Below are positions 15,766-25,288 of a stretch of DNA of 35,592 nucleotides, piece after piece. The DNA comes from Paucilactobacillus nenjiangensis (GTDB taxonomy: Bacteria > Bacillota > Bacilli > Lactobacillales > Lactobacillaceae). The stretch lies in the NCBI RefSeq assembly GCF_005405445.1, contig NZ_BJEB01000018.1:1-35592 (forward strand), read 5' to 3'. The position numbers and the translations under genes were made by a program. Positions within the stretch are counted from its first letter, which is position 1. Each line of letters begins with the position of its first letter. The notes below the pieces were generated by a model. The model was not told the DNA's origin. It made no database searches and was given only the letters and a program-made list of their open reading frames with translations.

Positions 15766-16704
15766 ATGATTGAATTTAAAAATGTGAGCAAAGAATATGA
15801 GCAAGGATTAGCGCTAAATAATCTAAATCTTAATATTGATGAGGGTGAATTATTTGTCTTAGTGGGCCCTTCTGGGAGTGGGAAAACCACGTTATTAAAA
15901 ATGATTAATGGTTTAAATACTCCAACCACAGGTGAGATTCGAATCGCTGATGAAGACATAAAAAATAGTAATATTCGTCAGTTACGGCATAACATCGGGT
16001 ATGTATTACAAGCAGGAGCTTTGTTTCCTAATATGACGGTGGAACAGAATGTATCGATTCAATTGGACTTACTTGGTTGGAATGAAACTCGTAAACACGA
16101 CCGAATATGTGAATTGATGGTCCGCGTTGGCCTGGATCCTGAAACTTTTTTGTCGCGGATGCCAAGTGAATTATCAGGTGGAGAAGCACAACGGGTGGGA
16201 ATTGTGCGGGCATTAGCTGGACAACCCAACGTGGTGTTAATGGATGAACCCTTTAGCGCCCTTGATCCAATTTCGCGAGCGCAACTACAGGAATTAGTCT
16301 TTGAATTACATCGCGAAATCAAAACGACTTTCGTGTTTGTGACTCATGATATGCAAGAAGCTTTGAAATTGGCTGATCGATTAGCCGTCCTTTATCAAGG
16401 CGAATTGCAGCAAGTTGGTAAGCCCCAAGATATTTTGTCCCATCCTGCAAACCAATTCGTGAAAGACTTTTTTGATAACGATACCTCAGTAGAAATCTTT
16501 TTACAGCAAGTAATCGATGCAGGCTTTGGCGTGCAACAAACTGACGAAACGGCAATTCCGATGGGTGATGACCAAACTATCTTCGATTGGTCACGAGAAA
16601 TTCATGATCGTCCAAATCAACTCATCGTCGTTGATCAGATTATTTTGCAACCAGAAGATTTAGTTAATTACATGGCTACTTTGAGAGTAGGTGTAATTAG
16701 ATGA
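15766..16704 (+). CDS. opuCA: Glycine betaine/carnitine/choline-type ABC importer ATPase
   Basis: 312-aa OpuCA/ProV-like ATPase. Walker A GPSGSGKTT, signature LSGGEAQRVGIVRAL, Walker B VVLMDEPFSALDP, H-loop FVTHDMQEAL. The final 75 residues form a short regulatory extension without two recognisable CBS domains, unlike longer OpuCA proteins of 380-400 aa. It energises uptake of a quaternary amine, probably an osmoprotectant, with the permease/binding-protein fusion encoded next; the genes overlap by 4 nt (ATGA). Ribosome site TAGGTAG is weak, which suits coupling to the upstream gene. Confidence 0.88.
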   Translation: MIEFKNVSKEYEQGLALNNLNLNIDEGELFVLVGPSGSGKTTLLKMINGLNTPTTGEIRIADEDIKNSNIRQLRHNIGYVLQAGALFPNMTVEQNVSIQLDLLGWNETRKHDRICELMVRVGLDPETFLSRMPSELSGGEAQRVGIVRALAGQPNVVLMDEPFSALDPISRAQLQELVFELHREIKTTFVFVTHDMQEALKLADRLAVLYQGELQQVGKPQDILSHPANQFVKDFFDNDTSVEIFLQQVIDAGFGVQQTDETAIPMGDDQTIFDWSREIHDRPNQLIVVDQIILQPEDLVNYMATLRVGVIR

Positions 16705-18218
16705 TTGAATATTTACAAAAAAATAGCGGCGAAATCATTGCTGCACTGGGCCAGCATATTTATATCTCTGCGATTGCTGCAATTATTGCGATTATCATCG
16801 CCGTGCCATTAGCAATTATTATGATTGACCATCCCAAAGGTGGGGAATTTGTTTCACAAGTCGCAGGGGTGATTCAAACAATTCCGAGTTTAGCAATTTT
16901 AGGGTTATTAATTCCATTCGTGGGAATTGGGACCTTACCAGCAATTATTGCACTAGTCTTGTATGCTATTATGCCCATTTTTCAAAATAGCTACTCGGGA
17001 TTGACTAATATTGATCCAATTTTAATTGAAGCAGCCGATGCGTTTGGTGTGTCAAAACGATTCAAATTATTCCGAGTGCAATTACCTTTAGCATTACCGA
17101 TGATTGTGTCCGGCATTCGAATTGCGGTCGTATTGATTATTGGGACAACCACCTTAGCAGCCTTGATTGGCGGTGGTGGTTTAGGGACCTATATTTTAGT
17201 CGGTATCCAAACCAATAATGATAATGCATTAGTCGTGGGTGCAGTCTTATCAGCGATTTTAGCTCTACTCGCTAATGGGCTTATCAAATTGTTGGGCAAG
17301 GTTTCATTAAAAAGGATTGTTATCGGAGTCGCAACCTTATTGATTTTATTTGGTGGTTACACAGTGGGCAGCAAGTTAATCGCCCAACGTACTCAGACGA
17401 TTACCATTGCGGGGAAAATGGGTGGTGAGCCCGAAGTACTGATTAATATGTACAAAGATTTAATTGAAGAAGACAATCCTAATGTCAAAGTTCAGTTGAA
17501 ATCAAACTTCGGTGGCACTAGTTTCCTATTTAAAGCCTTAAAAAGTGGCAAAATTGATATCTATCCTGAATTTACCGGGACAGTCATGCAATCACTTGTC
17601 AAAACTTCGGATAGCGTCAGTCACAATCCTCAAAAATCCTATCAAGAAGCAAAACAGTTATTGAAACAACAATTCGATATGACTTATTTGAAGCCAATGA
17701 AGTATGAAAATGATTATGCACTGGCCATCCGAACAGCCGATGCAAAGAAGTACAATTTAAAAACGCTCAGTGATTTACAAAAATTATCGTCTAATTTTAA
17801 CGCCGCGTTTGATCCCGACTTTTATCAACAGGCAGACGGCTATCCCGGTTTAAAAATGACGTATGGGATTGAATTTGCCTCAGTTAAAACAATGGAACCT
17901 TCATTAAGATACGAAGCGTTAGCGGATAATAAAATTGATGTGACTGATGCGTATACTACTGATCCACAATTAAGACAGTACGCATTGACAACCCTCAAAG
18001 ACGATCAATCTTTCTTCCCACCATATCAAGGTGCGCCGTTAATGAAAGCTAGTTTTGCCAAGAAAAATCCTAAAGTTGTCAAAAGTTTGAATAAGTTAGC
18101 CGGCAAAATCACCACTAAAGACATGCAAGAAATGAATTATCAAGTTTCGGTTAAACATCGAAAAGCCTCTATTGTTGCCAAAGAATATTTACTCAAGCAT
18201 AATTTGATTGAAAAATAA
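16701..18218 (+). CDS. Permease/substrate-binding fusion of the quaternary-amine ABC importer
   Basis: 505 aa, two parts fused. Residues about 1-215 are an OpuCB-like permease with about six helices and the ABC permease loop EAADAFGVSKRFKLFRVQLPLALP. After a further helix (about 212-228), residues about 235-505 form an OpuAC-type substrate-binding domain: IAGKMGGEPEV at its start and IDIYPEFTGT near the pocket. The fusion tethers the binding domain to the outer membrane face, as in the ChoS/OpuFB type found in lactic acid bacteria. Partner of the preceding ATPase; together they are a complete two-gene importer. Substrate (betaine, carnitine or choline) cannot be settled from sequence. Confidence 0.9.
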   Translation: MIEYLQKNSGEIIAALGQHIYISAIAAIIAIIIAVPLAIIMIDHPKGGEFVSQVAGVIQTIPSLAILGLLIPFVGIGTLPAIIALVLYAIMPIFQNSYSGLTNIDPILIEAADAFGVSKRFKLFRVQLPLALPMIVSGIRIAVVLIIGTTTLAALIGGGGLGTYILVGIQTNNDNALVVGAVLSAILALLANGLIKLLGKVSLKRIVIGVATLLILFGGYTVGSKLIAQRTQTITIAGKMGGEPEVLINMYKDLIEEDNPNVKVQLKSNFGGTSFLFKALKSGKIDIYPEFTGTVMQSLVKTSDSVSHNPQKSYQEAKQLLKQQFDMTYLKPMKYENDYALAIRTADAKKYNLKTLSDLQKLSSNFNAAFDPDFYQQADGYPGLKMTYGIEFASVKTMEPSLRYEALADNKIDVTDAYTTDPQLRQYALTTLKDDQSFFPPYQGAPLMKASFAKKNPKVVKSLNKLAGKITTKDMQEMNYQVSVKHRKASIVAKEYLLKHNLIEK

Positions 18219-18233
18219 TTAGGAGGTAGCCAG

Positions 18234-19185
18234 ATGAAAGCAATTGTTGTGCGGCATCCAGGTGGTCCGGAAGTTTTGGAATACACGGATGTTCCGACAC
18301 CTACAGTGAAGCCCGGGTGGTCATTAATCAAAGTTAAAGGTTTTGGCATTAATCACTCGGAAATATTTACTCGGCAAGGTCAATCGCCAGATGTCCAATT
18401 TCCGCGAATTTTGGGGATTGAAGTAGTCGGTGAAGTTGCAGAATCTACGGATGATAACTTACAAGTAGGTCAAAAAGTGATTTCTATTATGGGAGAAATG
18501 GGTCGGGCATTTGATGGCGGCTATGCGGAATACGTTTTATTACCCAATCATCAAATTTATCCGGTGCAAACATCTCTAGATTGGCCCACCCTGGCTGCAA
18601 TCCCAGAAACATATTACACTGCGTTTGGTATTTTTAGGAGTTTACAAGTCCGTCCCAATGAACGAGTGCTAATCCGTGGTGCAAGTAGTGGTGGTGGGTA
18701 TTGCGGTGATGCGGCTAATCAAATCAATTGATTACGACGTACAAATTGTTGGAACAATTAGATCGGAAGCTAAAGTTCAATTGTTACAAGAGGTTGGTTT
18801 TAATGAAGTAATCGTGACTAGTAATGATTTACCGGCAAATATAGGGAAATTCGATAAAATTGTTGATTTAATCGGTCCACTAACATTACGGGACTCTTTA
18901 AAACATCTAGTCGAGTTTGGCATTGTTAGTTCAACTGGTCAGTTGGGTGGCCAATGGACGTTAGATAGATTTGACCCAATTACTGACATTCCAAACAATC
19001 GATACCTAACTGGCTTTTATTCTGGGGATGTTAGTCAGTATAAGATTCAGCAAATGTTGGACTTTATTCAATTACATCCACTTAATTTATCACCTGAAAA
19101 AATATTTACCCTTTCAGGAATCAGTCAAGCACATAAATATTTAGAAAATAGCCAAAATTTAGGAAAAATAGTTGTCATGTTATAA
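18234..19185 (+). pseudogene. Quinone-oxidoreductase-like zinc-less alcohol dehydrogenase, frameshifted
   Basis: Medium-chain dehydrogenase/reductase of the quinone oxidoreductase type, 317 aa if repaired. The N-terminal GroES-like half (MKAIVVRHPGGPEVLEY) is intact up to VLIRGASSGG. There the frame shifts, and the rest (GIAVMRLIKSIDYDVQIVG onward) continues one frame over to 19185. Removing one G from the GGTGGTGGG run (about 18690-18699) restores the family motif GASSGVGIAVMRL, the nucleotide-binding loop, so the lesion sits in the active core. Length 952 nt equals 317 codons plus one base. AGGAGG ribosome site, 15 nt after the importer gene; last gene of the run and followed by a terminator. 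Confidence 0.88.
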
Positions 19186-19193
19186 AATGAACA

Positions 19194-19225
19194 AGCCGGT
19201 TTATAGTTTATAGGCCGGCTTTTTG
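19194..19225 (+). terminator. Terminator after the oxidoreductase run
   Basis: AGCCGG (19194-19199) with CCGGCT (19215-19220), extended by A/T pairs, then TTTTTG. Confidence 0.8.
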
Positions 19226-19246
19226 TATATAATTAATTGACAAGTT

Positions 19247-19262
19247 GTTGACATATGTCAAC
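19247..19262. promoter_or_regulatory. Perfect 16-bp palindrome upstream of cydA
   Basis: GTTGACATATGTCAAC, every base paired, about 48 bp upstream of the predicted -35 element. The position suits an activator or an upstream repressor site. It does not match Rex or CcpA sites. Protein unknown. Confidence 0.6.
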
Positions 19263-19309
19263 TTTTATCAATTGAAAAGAAATAAATCGGAAGAACTATG
19301 GATATTTCC

Positions 19310-19338
19310 TTTAAATTCGCTGAACAAAAGAGTATATT
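19310..19338 (+). promoter_or_regulatory. cydABCD promoter
   Basis: TTTAAA (19310-19315), 17-bp spacer, TATATT (19333-19338), leaving a leader of about 60 nt. The sequence TATTATGCA occurs at the -10 region (19335-19343) and again at 19363-19371, a possible operator pair 28 bp apart. Confidence 0.6.
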
Positions 19339-19407
19339 ATGCATTGTAAGGGTATTCATTTTTATTATGCAATTATTAACACGTTTTTTTAAAGGAGGAG
19401 GTACATT

Positions 19408-20823
19408 ATGGATATTGTGACATTAGCAAGATTTCAATTTGCGATGACAACAATTTTTCACTTCTTCTTTGTGCCATTCACCATTGGGACCGGATTTGCT
19501 GTAGCAGTGATGGAAACGATGTATGTGCGTTCGAAGAATGAGTTATATAAGAAAATGGCAAAATTCTGGGGGAACATTTTCCTACTAAGTTTTGCGGTTG
19601 GGGTAGTTACCGGTATTATTCAAGAATTCCAATTTGGGATGAACTGGTCTGATTATTCAAGATTCGTTGGTGATATCTTCGGTGCTCCATTGGCCATTGA
19701 AGCATTACTCGCATTCTTTATGGAATCAACGTTCTTGGGACTTTGGATTTTCACTTGGGATCGTATGAAACCAAAAGTTCATGTTATTTTTATTTGGTTA
19801 ACAGCTTTTGCCTCAATCTTGTCAGCATTTTGGATTTTGGCGGCCAACAGTTTCATGCAACACCCAGTTGGTTACACATTGAAAAATGGTCGTGCCGAAA
19901 TGAATGATTTTGGAGCCTTACTATCAAATCATCAAGTATGGTATGAATTTTCACATGTTATCGCTGGTGCAATTACGATGGGCGGTATCATTATCGCTGG
20001 TCTATCTGCTTTCCAACTTCTTAAAAAGAGTCAAAAAGCAAAGGACTTTTTCAAAAAATCACTTCGTCTTGGTTTAGTTATTTCATTGGTAGGATCAGTT
20101 GCAGTCATGACTGCAGGTGATTTACAAATGAAAGACTTAGTTACGCAACAACCAATGAAGTTTGCAGCTACTGAAGGTAATTACAAGGATACAGGTGATC
20201 CAGCTGCTTGGACCTTGATTGCTTGGGCAAATGAAAAGGACCATACTCAAGCCTTTGGCGTGGATATTCCTTACATGTTAAGTATTTTGGCTTACAACAA
20301 GCCTTCTGGATCAATCAAAGGTATGAACACGGTTAATAAAGAATTAACGGTGAAATATGGGAATAAGAATTATTATCCATCGGTTAATACTTTGTTCTAT
20401 AGTTTCCGTGTTATGGCTGCGTTTGGCGCTTTGATGTTCCTTGTCTCAGCATTGGGACTATTCTTCACGAGGAAGAAGAAACCAAGCTTATATGAACATA
20501 AATGGATGTTGTGGATTATTGGATTAACCACATTTACACCATTTATGGCCAATACAGCTGGATGGTTAATTACCGAATTAGGACGCTTCCCATGGACAGT
20601 TTATGGCTTATTCACGATGAAACAAAGTGTGTCACCAAACGTTTCAGTTACTTCGTTGTTTATCTCTAATACAGTCTACTTCTTGTTATTTGCAGGTTTG
20701 GCCAGCGTGATGGTTTACTTAGTAATTCGTGAATTACACAAGGGACCTGATTATGAAGAAAAGAAATTAGAAGCTGAAGCTAAAATTAATTCGGATCCTT
20801 TTGATAAGGAGGCGTTTAGCTAA
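19408..20823 (+). CDS. cydA: Cytochrome bd quinol oxidase subunit I
   Basis: 471-aa membrane subunit carrying all three haems of cytochrome bd, which oxidises quinol and reduces oxygen to water. His18 in TIFHFFF is the haem b595 ligand position. The Q-loop is short (Firmicute type), and the GRFPWTVYGLFTMKQSVSP segment of the quinol/haem region is present. About nine helices. Ribosome site AAGGAGGAGG is very strong. Haem must come from outside, since lactobacilli generally do not make it. Overlaps cydB by one base (TAATG). Confidence 0.96.
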   Translation: MDIVTLARFQFAMTTIFHFFFVPFTIGTGFAVAVMETMYVRSKNELYKKMAKFWGNIFLLSFAVGVVTGIIQEFQFGMNWSDYSRFVGDIFGAPLAIEALLAFFMESTFLGLWIFTWDRMKPKVHVIFIWLTAFASILSAFWILAANSFMQHPVGYTLKNGRAEMNDFGALLSNHQVWYEFSHVIAGAITMGGIIIAGLSAFQLLKKSQKAKDFFKKSLRLGLVISLVGSVAVMTAGDLQMKDLVTQQPMKFAATEGNYKDTGDPAAWTLIAWANEKDHTQAFGVDIPYMLSILAYNKPSGSIKGMNTVNKELTVKYGNKNYYPSVNTLFYSFRVMAAFGALMFLVSALGLFFTRKKKPSLYEHKWMLWIIGLTTFTPFMANTAGWLITELGRFPWTVYGLFTMKQSVSPNVSVTSLFISNTVYFLLFAGLASVMVYLVIRELHKGPDYEEKKLEAEAKINSDPFDKEAFS

Positions 20824-21857
20824 TGAGTGGATTACAACTATTATGGTTCATCTTAATCGGAGTACTGTTCTCTGGATATTTCTTCCTGGAAGGTTTTGAT
20901 TACGGGGTAGGAATGTCTGTTCAAACTTTAGCTCATGATGAACACGAAAAAGATCAAATTATCGAAACAATTGGACCAATTTGGGATGGAAATGAAGTTT
21001 GGCTATTAACAGCTGGTGGTGCGATTTTTGCATCGTTCCCTTATTGGTATGCCTCAATGTTTAGTGGATATTATCTCATCTTGTTTATTATCTTAGTTGG
21101 GTTGATTATCCGTGGGGTATCGTTTGAATTTAGAAGCAAAATGCCAGGAAATAAAAAGAAGGTTTGGAACTGGACACTTGCCATTGGTAGTTTCATTGTG
21201 CCATTCTTCTTTGGAATCCTATTTATCAGTATGATTCAAGGTATGCCTTTGGATGCTGCTGGTAACATGAAGGCAGGTTTCACGGACTACATTAATCTTT
21301 ACTCTGTTGTCGGTGGGGTTGCTTTAACTCTTCTTTGCTACTTGCATGGATTAAATTATTTAACCCTTAAGACGCTTGGACCAGTTCGTGATCGTGCGCG
21401 TAACTACGCTGAACTGTTCTATTGGGTACTGTACGTTGGATTAGTTGTATTCGCTGTTTTGATGTATTTCCAAACAGACTTCTTCACACTACATCCAATT
21501 ACAACCTTGTCACTCTTAGTAGTAATCGTTGCATTGTCAGTGATTGCTAACGTAGCGGTTGCTAAACGTAAAGAAATGTTAGCCTTTCTTGCCAGTGGCT
21601 TAACCATGATTGCATTAGTTAGCCTATTGTTCTCTGGTTTATTCCCACGTGTAATGGTTAGCTCACTTACGCATAAGAACGACTTGTTAATTGTTAATGC
21701 ATCATCAAGTCCATACACGCTACACATTATGACCATCCTGGCATTTACCATTTTGCCATTTGTGTTAGCATATACAGCATGGACGTATTATGTCTTTAGA
21801 AAACGGATTAAACATCCTAAGTTTGATGTCGAGGGAGAGGTTGTCAATGCTGGATAA
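20823..21857 (+). CDS. cydB: Cytochrome bd quinol oxidase subunit II
   Basis: 344-aa integral membrane partner of CydA with about eight or nine helices. The N-terminus GYFFLEGFDYGVGM and the GPIWDGNEVWLLTAGGAIFASFP block are hallmarks. It carries no haem itself but is needed for oxidase assembly. Its stop lies inside the start of cydC. Confidence 0.96.
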   Translation: MSGLQLLWFILIGVLFSGYFFLEGFDYGVGMSVQTLAHDEHEKDQIIETIGPIWDGNEVWLLTAGGAIFASFPYWYASMFSGYYLILFIILVGLIIRGVSFEFRSKMPGNKKKVWNWTLAIGSFIVPFFFGILFISMIQGMPLDAAGNMKAGFTDYINLYSVVGGVALTLLCYLHGLNYLTLKTLGPVRDRARNYAELFYWVLYVGLVVFAVLMYFQTDFFTLHPITTLSLLVVIVALSVIANVAVAKRKEMLAFLASGLTMIALVSLLFSGLFPRVMVSSLTHKNDLLIVNASSSPYTLHIMTILAFTILPFVLAYTAWTYYVFRKRIKHPKFDVEGEVVNAG

Positions 21858-23571
21858 GCGTTTACTGAACCTTCCTGGAATTAAAAAAATAATGATTTTG
21901 CTTGCAGGCTTAGCGGTTTTGCAAGCATTATTTATTATCAGCCAAGCAATTAGTTTATCGTTGGCAATTACAGGTTTGTGGTCAGGAAAAAATTTATCAG
22001 AAATTACACGTTGGATGCTTACGTTTGCGATTGCATTTCTCGGACGTCAGTTGATTGAATTGGCCCGAGATCGAATGCTCGACAAATTTGCGTATTCAAG
22101 TGCACAGAAAATTAGAACTACATTATTAAATAAAATCTTCAAGCTTGGCCCAGAAGTTGTTCAACAATTCGGGACGGGTAATATTACCACCATGACCCTG
22201 GATGGAATCGATCAGGTCGAAAATTACATCAAATTGATTCTATCAAAAGTAATGAATATGATGCTGATACCTTGGTTCATTTTGGCCACAATCTATGTTT
22301 TTGATTGGGAATCTGGTGTGGTTTTAACATTAGTATTCCCATTAATCATCATTTTTATGATTATTTTAGGTTATGCGGCTAAAAGTAAAGCTGATAATCA
22401 ATATGCTAAATTTACAATGCTATCAAATCATTTTATTGATTCACTGCGTGGCATTTCAGTATTAAAATACTTTGGTCTGAGCAAAAAGTACGCTGATAGT
22501 ATTTATACAACAAGTGAACAGTTCAGGAAAGCAACGATGTCGACAATTAGAGTAGCTATTTTATCAACATTTGCCTTGGATTTCTTTACAACGTTATCTA
22601 TTGCGGTTGTGGCGGTATTACTTGGACTGCGATTGATTAATGAACAAATCCTACTGTTCCCAGCTTTATCAATTTTGATTTTAACTCCAGAATATTTCCA
22701 ACCAGTTCGTAATTTTTCGAGTGATTACCACGCTACCTTGGATGGTAAGAATGCCATGACGGCCATTTATCAAATTATTAATAACCCGGGAAATATTAGT
22801 GAACCAGTTAAAATTGACAATTGGAATGCAAATTCGCAGTTATCAATTAATCAGCTAGATTTTAACTACCAAGATTCACTTGGGGTTAAAAATGTGCAAT
22901 TAAATCTCTCCGGTTACCAAAAAGTTGGCATCATTGGGATGAGTGGGTCCGGGAAAACGACTTTAATCAACTTATTAAGTGGTTTCTTTAGTCCTGAATC
23001 GTCAGATATCCAAATTGATAAAGCAAAAATTGACTCGTTTAGTCAGGCGGATTGGCAAAAGCAACTGATTTACATGCCACAAACACCGTATGTTTTTCAT
23101 AAGACGATTCGCGAAAACGTGGCGTTTTATCATCCAACCGCTAGTGAAGATGATGTCAAACAAGCAATCGATGCCGTCGGGTTAACTGAGTTTGTTGAGG
23201 AACTACCAGATCATTTAGATACCGTCTTGGGAGAAGGCTCGCGCGCACTTAGTGGTGGTCAGGCACAACGGATTGCCTTAGCACGAGCACTCATTGATTC
23301 TGGACGCAAAATTATGTTGTTTGATGAACCAACCGCACATTTAGACATTGAAACTGAAATTGATTTAAAAGAAAAAATGTTACCAATGATGAATCAACGA
23401 TTAGTCTTCTTTGCGACCCACCGGCTTCACTGGATGAAGGATATGGATTATATCTTAGTGATGAAACATGGCGAATTAGTTGAACAAGGGACCTTGGAAC
23501 AATTACAAGCCAATAATGGACCTTTTGTGGAACTAACGAATGCGATGATGGGAGGTGAAGCTGATGTTTAA
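21847..23571 (+). CDS. cydC: Heterodimeric ABC transporter for cytochrome bd assembly, first subunit
   Basis: 574-aa fused membrane/ATPase half-transporter. Six helices in about residues 15-300, then Walker A GMSGSGKTT, signature LSGGQAQRIALARAL, Walker B IMLFDEPTAHLD. With the next gene it forms the CydDC-type transporter required to mature cytochrome bd; in E. coli it moves thiols (glutathione, cysteine) and has been linked to haem. In the Bacillus naming the first of the pair is cydC; other schemes call it CydD. Start ATG 21847 is chosen over an upstream in-frame ATG at 21790 because GGGAGAGG precedes it; it overlaps cydB by 11 nt. Confidence 0.92.
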   Translation: MLDKRLLNLPGIKKIMILLAGLAVLQALFIISQAISLSLAITGLWSGKNLSEITRWMLTFAIAFLGRQLIELARDRMLDKFAYSSAQKIRTTLLNKIFKLGPEVVQQFGTGNITTMTLDGIDQVENYIKLILSKVMNMMLIPWFILATIYVFDWESGVVLTLVFPLIIIFMIILGYAAKSKADNQYAKFTMLSNHFIDSLRGISVLKYFGLSKKYADSIYTTSEQFRKATMSTIRVAILSTFALDFFTTLSIAVVAVLLGLRLINEQILLFPALSILILTPEYFQPVRNFSSDYHATLDGKNAMTAIYQIINNPGNISEPVKIDNWNANSQLSINQLDFNYQDSLGVKNVQLNLSGYQKVGIIGMSGSGKTTLINLLSGFFSPESSDIQIDKAKIDSFSQADWQKQLIYMPQTPYVFHKTIRENVAFYHPTASEDDVKQAIDAVGLTEFVEELPDHLDTVLGEGSRALSGGQAQRIALARALIDSGRKIMLFDEPTAHLDIETEIDLKEKMLPMMNQRLVFFATHRLHWMKDMDYILVMKHGELVEQGTLEQLQANNGPFVELTNAMMGGEADV

Positions 23572-25288
23572 AAATGATACTTGGGTCAAACCATATTTAA
23601 AGCAATATAAGAGATCGCTAATTTTAGCTATTTTTCTGGGAATTATCGCAGTGGTCTGCGAAGTTGGTTTGATGTTTAACTCGGGCTATTTGATTAGTAA
23701 ATCAGCTTCCTTGCCCATTAACATCCTATTAGTGTATGTACCAATTGTGTTAACAAGAACTTTCGGGATTGGTCGACCAGTATTCCGATATTTGGAACGT
23801 CTTGTGAGTCATAACTGGGTTTTGAAAATGACGTCTAACTTGCGTCGTCGTTTATATGTGGCCTTAGAACCACAAGCGGTTTTCTTTAATCAAAAGTACC
23901 GGACTGGGGACGTTCTCGGTTTATTGTCAGAAGATATTAATCATATTCAGAATTTATATTTACGGGTTATTTTCCCCACCATTATTGGTTGGACGTTGTA
24001 TGTGGTGGTTGTCATTTTAACCGGATTTTTCTCAATCTTTTTTGGTCTTTCAATGTTGGTTTTGTTTGGCTTTGTAGTTTTTGCAATTCCAATGTGGTCG
24101 GTGGCCGCCAATGGAGCCCGTCATGCGAAAGCGAAAGTAATGAGAAATAATCTGTACGGCAACTTAACGGATAACGTGTTAGGAATTTCTGATTGGATTT
24201 TTAGTCAACGTGGTCATGACTATGTTGAATTACACGAAAAATCTGAAGCAGAACTACATGAAGTGCGTGATCGATTACTCAGATTCAAACGGTATCGCGA
24301 TCTGATTGTTCAGGTAGTCTTTGGAACAATCGTGATTCTGACGCTATTCTGGACGGGAAATAGTTTTCAAGGTGTCCACGGGTCAGGAATGACTAATTGG
24401 ATTGCTGCCTTTGTTTTGGGAATCTTTCCATTAATTAACAGCTTTGAACCACTATCGCAAGCTGCTGAGGAAAGCTCAACCTATCAAGATTCAATTCATC
24501 GTTTTAATGAATTACCTGATGAAACAAAAAAAGCAACTGCCATTGAAAGCCTCACAGGCCCACTGACAATTTCAATTGATCATCTTGATTTTAGTTATGA
24601 CAACAGTTCAAAACAAATTTTAAAAGATTTGAATATCCAAATTGCGCCAGGTGAAAAAATTGCGATTTTGGGTAAGAGTGGCTCAGGTAAAAGTACATTA
24701 ACTCATTTATTGCATGGTGATTTGGAACCCACAAATGGTCAGGTCACGATTAATGACATCAAAACTAATGTCTTGAACGATGACATTGATCGGTACATTG
24801 GGGTTATTAATCAGGCTCCATACTTATTTAATACTACAATTGCGAATAACTTACGTATTGGGGACGAAGCTGCCAGCGATGATAAATTATGGGATGTCTT
24901 GGACCGAGTTGGTCTGAAAGAAATGATTCAAAAATTACCAAATGGACTGGGGACGTTAGTCGATGAAGCTGGCTTGAGATTTTCTGGTGGGGAACGACAT
25001 CGGTTATCCTTAGCCAGAATTTTGTTAAAAGATGTCCCAATCATTATCCTTGATGAACCAACAGTTGGCTTGGATCCAATTACGGAACAAGGCTTAATTA
25101 ATACTTTCTTTAACCAATTGGAAGGTAAGACTGTGATTTGGGTGACTCATCATTTACAAGGTATTGATAGCATGGATAAAGTCATCTTCATTGAAGATGG
25201 CCAAATCGAAATGCAAGGGACACCAACAGAACTGAATCAAACTAATCAACGATTCAGGGAGTTAAAGGCAATTGATGCTGGTTTTTAG
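23564..25288 (+). CDS. cydD: Heterodimeric ABC transporter for cytochrome bd assembly, second subunit
   Basis: 574-aa partner half-transporter. Membrane domain about residues 10-300, then Walker A GKSGSGKST, signature FSGGERHRLSLARIL, Walker B IIILDEPTVGLDP. Start ATG 23564 has GGAGG 8 nt upstream and overlaps the preceding gene by 8 nt; the in-frame GTG at 23555 is part of that ribosome site. Its stop overlaps by 4 nt the stop of the converging polyprenyl synthase gene, with no terminator visible between them. Confidence 0.92.
   Translation: MFKNDTWVKPYLKQYKRSLILAIFLGIIAVVCEVGLMFNSGYLISKSASLPINILLVYVPIVLTRTFGIGRPVFRYLERLVSHNWVLKMTSNLRRRLYVALEPQAVFFNQKYRTGDVLGLLSEDINHIQNLYLRVIFPTIIGWTLYVVVVILTGFFSIFFGLSMLVLFGFVVFAIPMWSVAANGARHAKAKVMRNNLYGNLTDNVLGISDWIFSQRGHDYVELHEKSEAELHEVRDRLLRFKRYRDLIVQVVFGTIVILTLFWTGNSFQGVHGSGMTNWIAAFVLGIFPLINSFEPLSQAAEESSTYQDSIHRFNELPDETKKATAIESLTGPLTISIDHLDFSYDNSSKQILKDLNIQIAPGEKIAILGKSGSGKSTLTHLLHGDLEPTNGQVTINDIKTNVLNDDIDRYIGVINQAPYLFNTTIANNLRIGDEAASDDKLWDVLDRVGLKEMIQKLPNGLGTLVDEAGLRFSGGERHRLSLARILLKDVPIIILDEPTVGLDPITEQGLINTFFNQLEGKTVIWVTHHLQGIDSMDKVIFIEDGQIEMQGTPTELNQTNQRFRELKAIDAGF

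Noticed and set aside
19247..19262. Rex or CcpA operator at cydA
   Set aside because: The palindrome does not fit TTGTGAA-N4-TTCACAA or the cre consensus; left as an unknown site.
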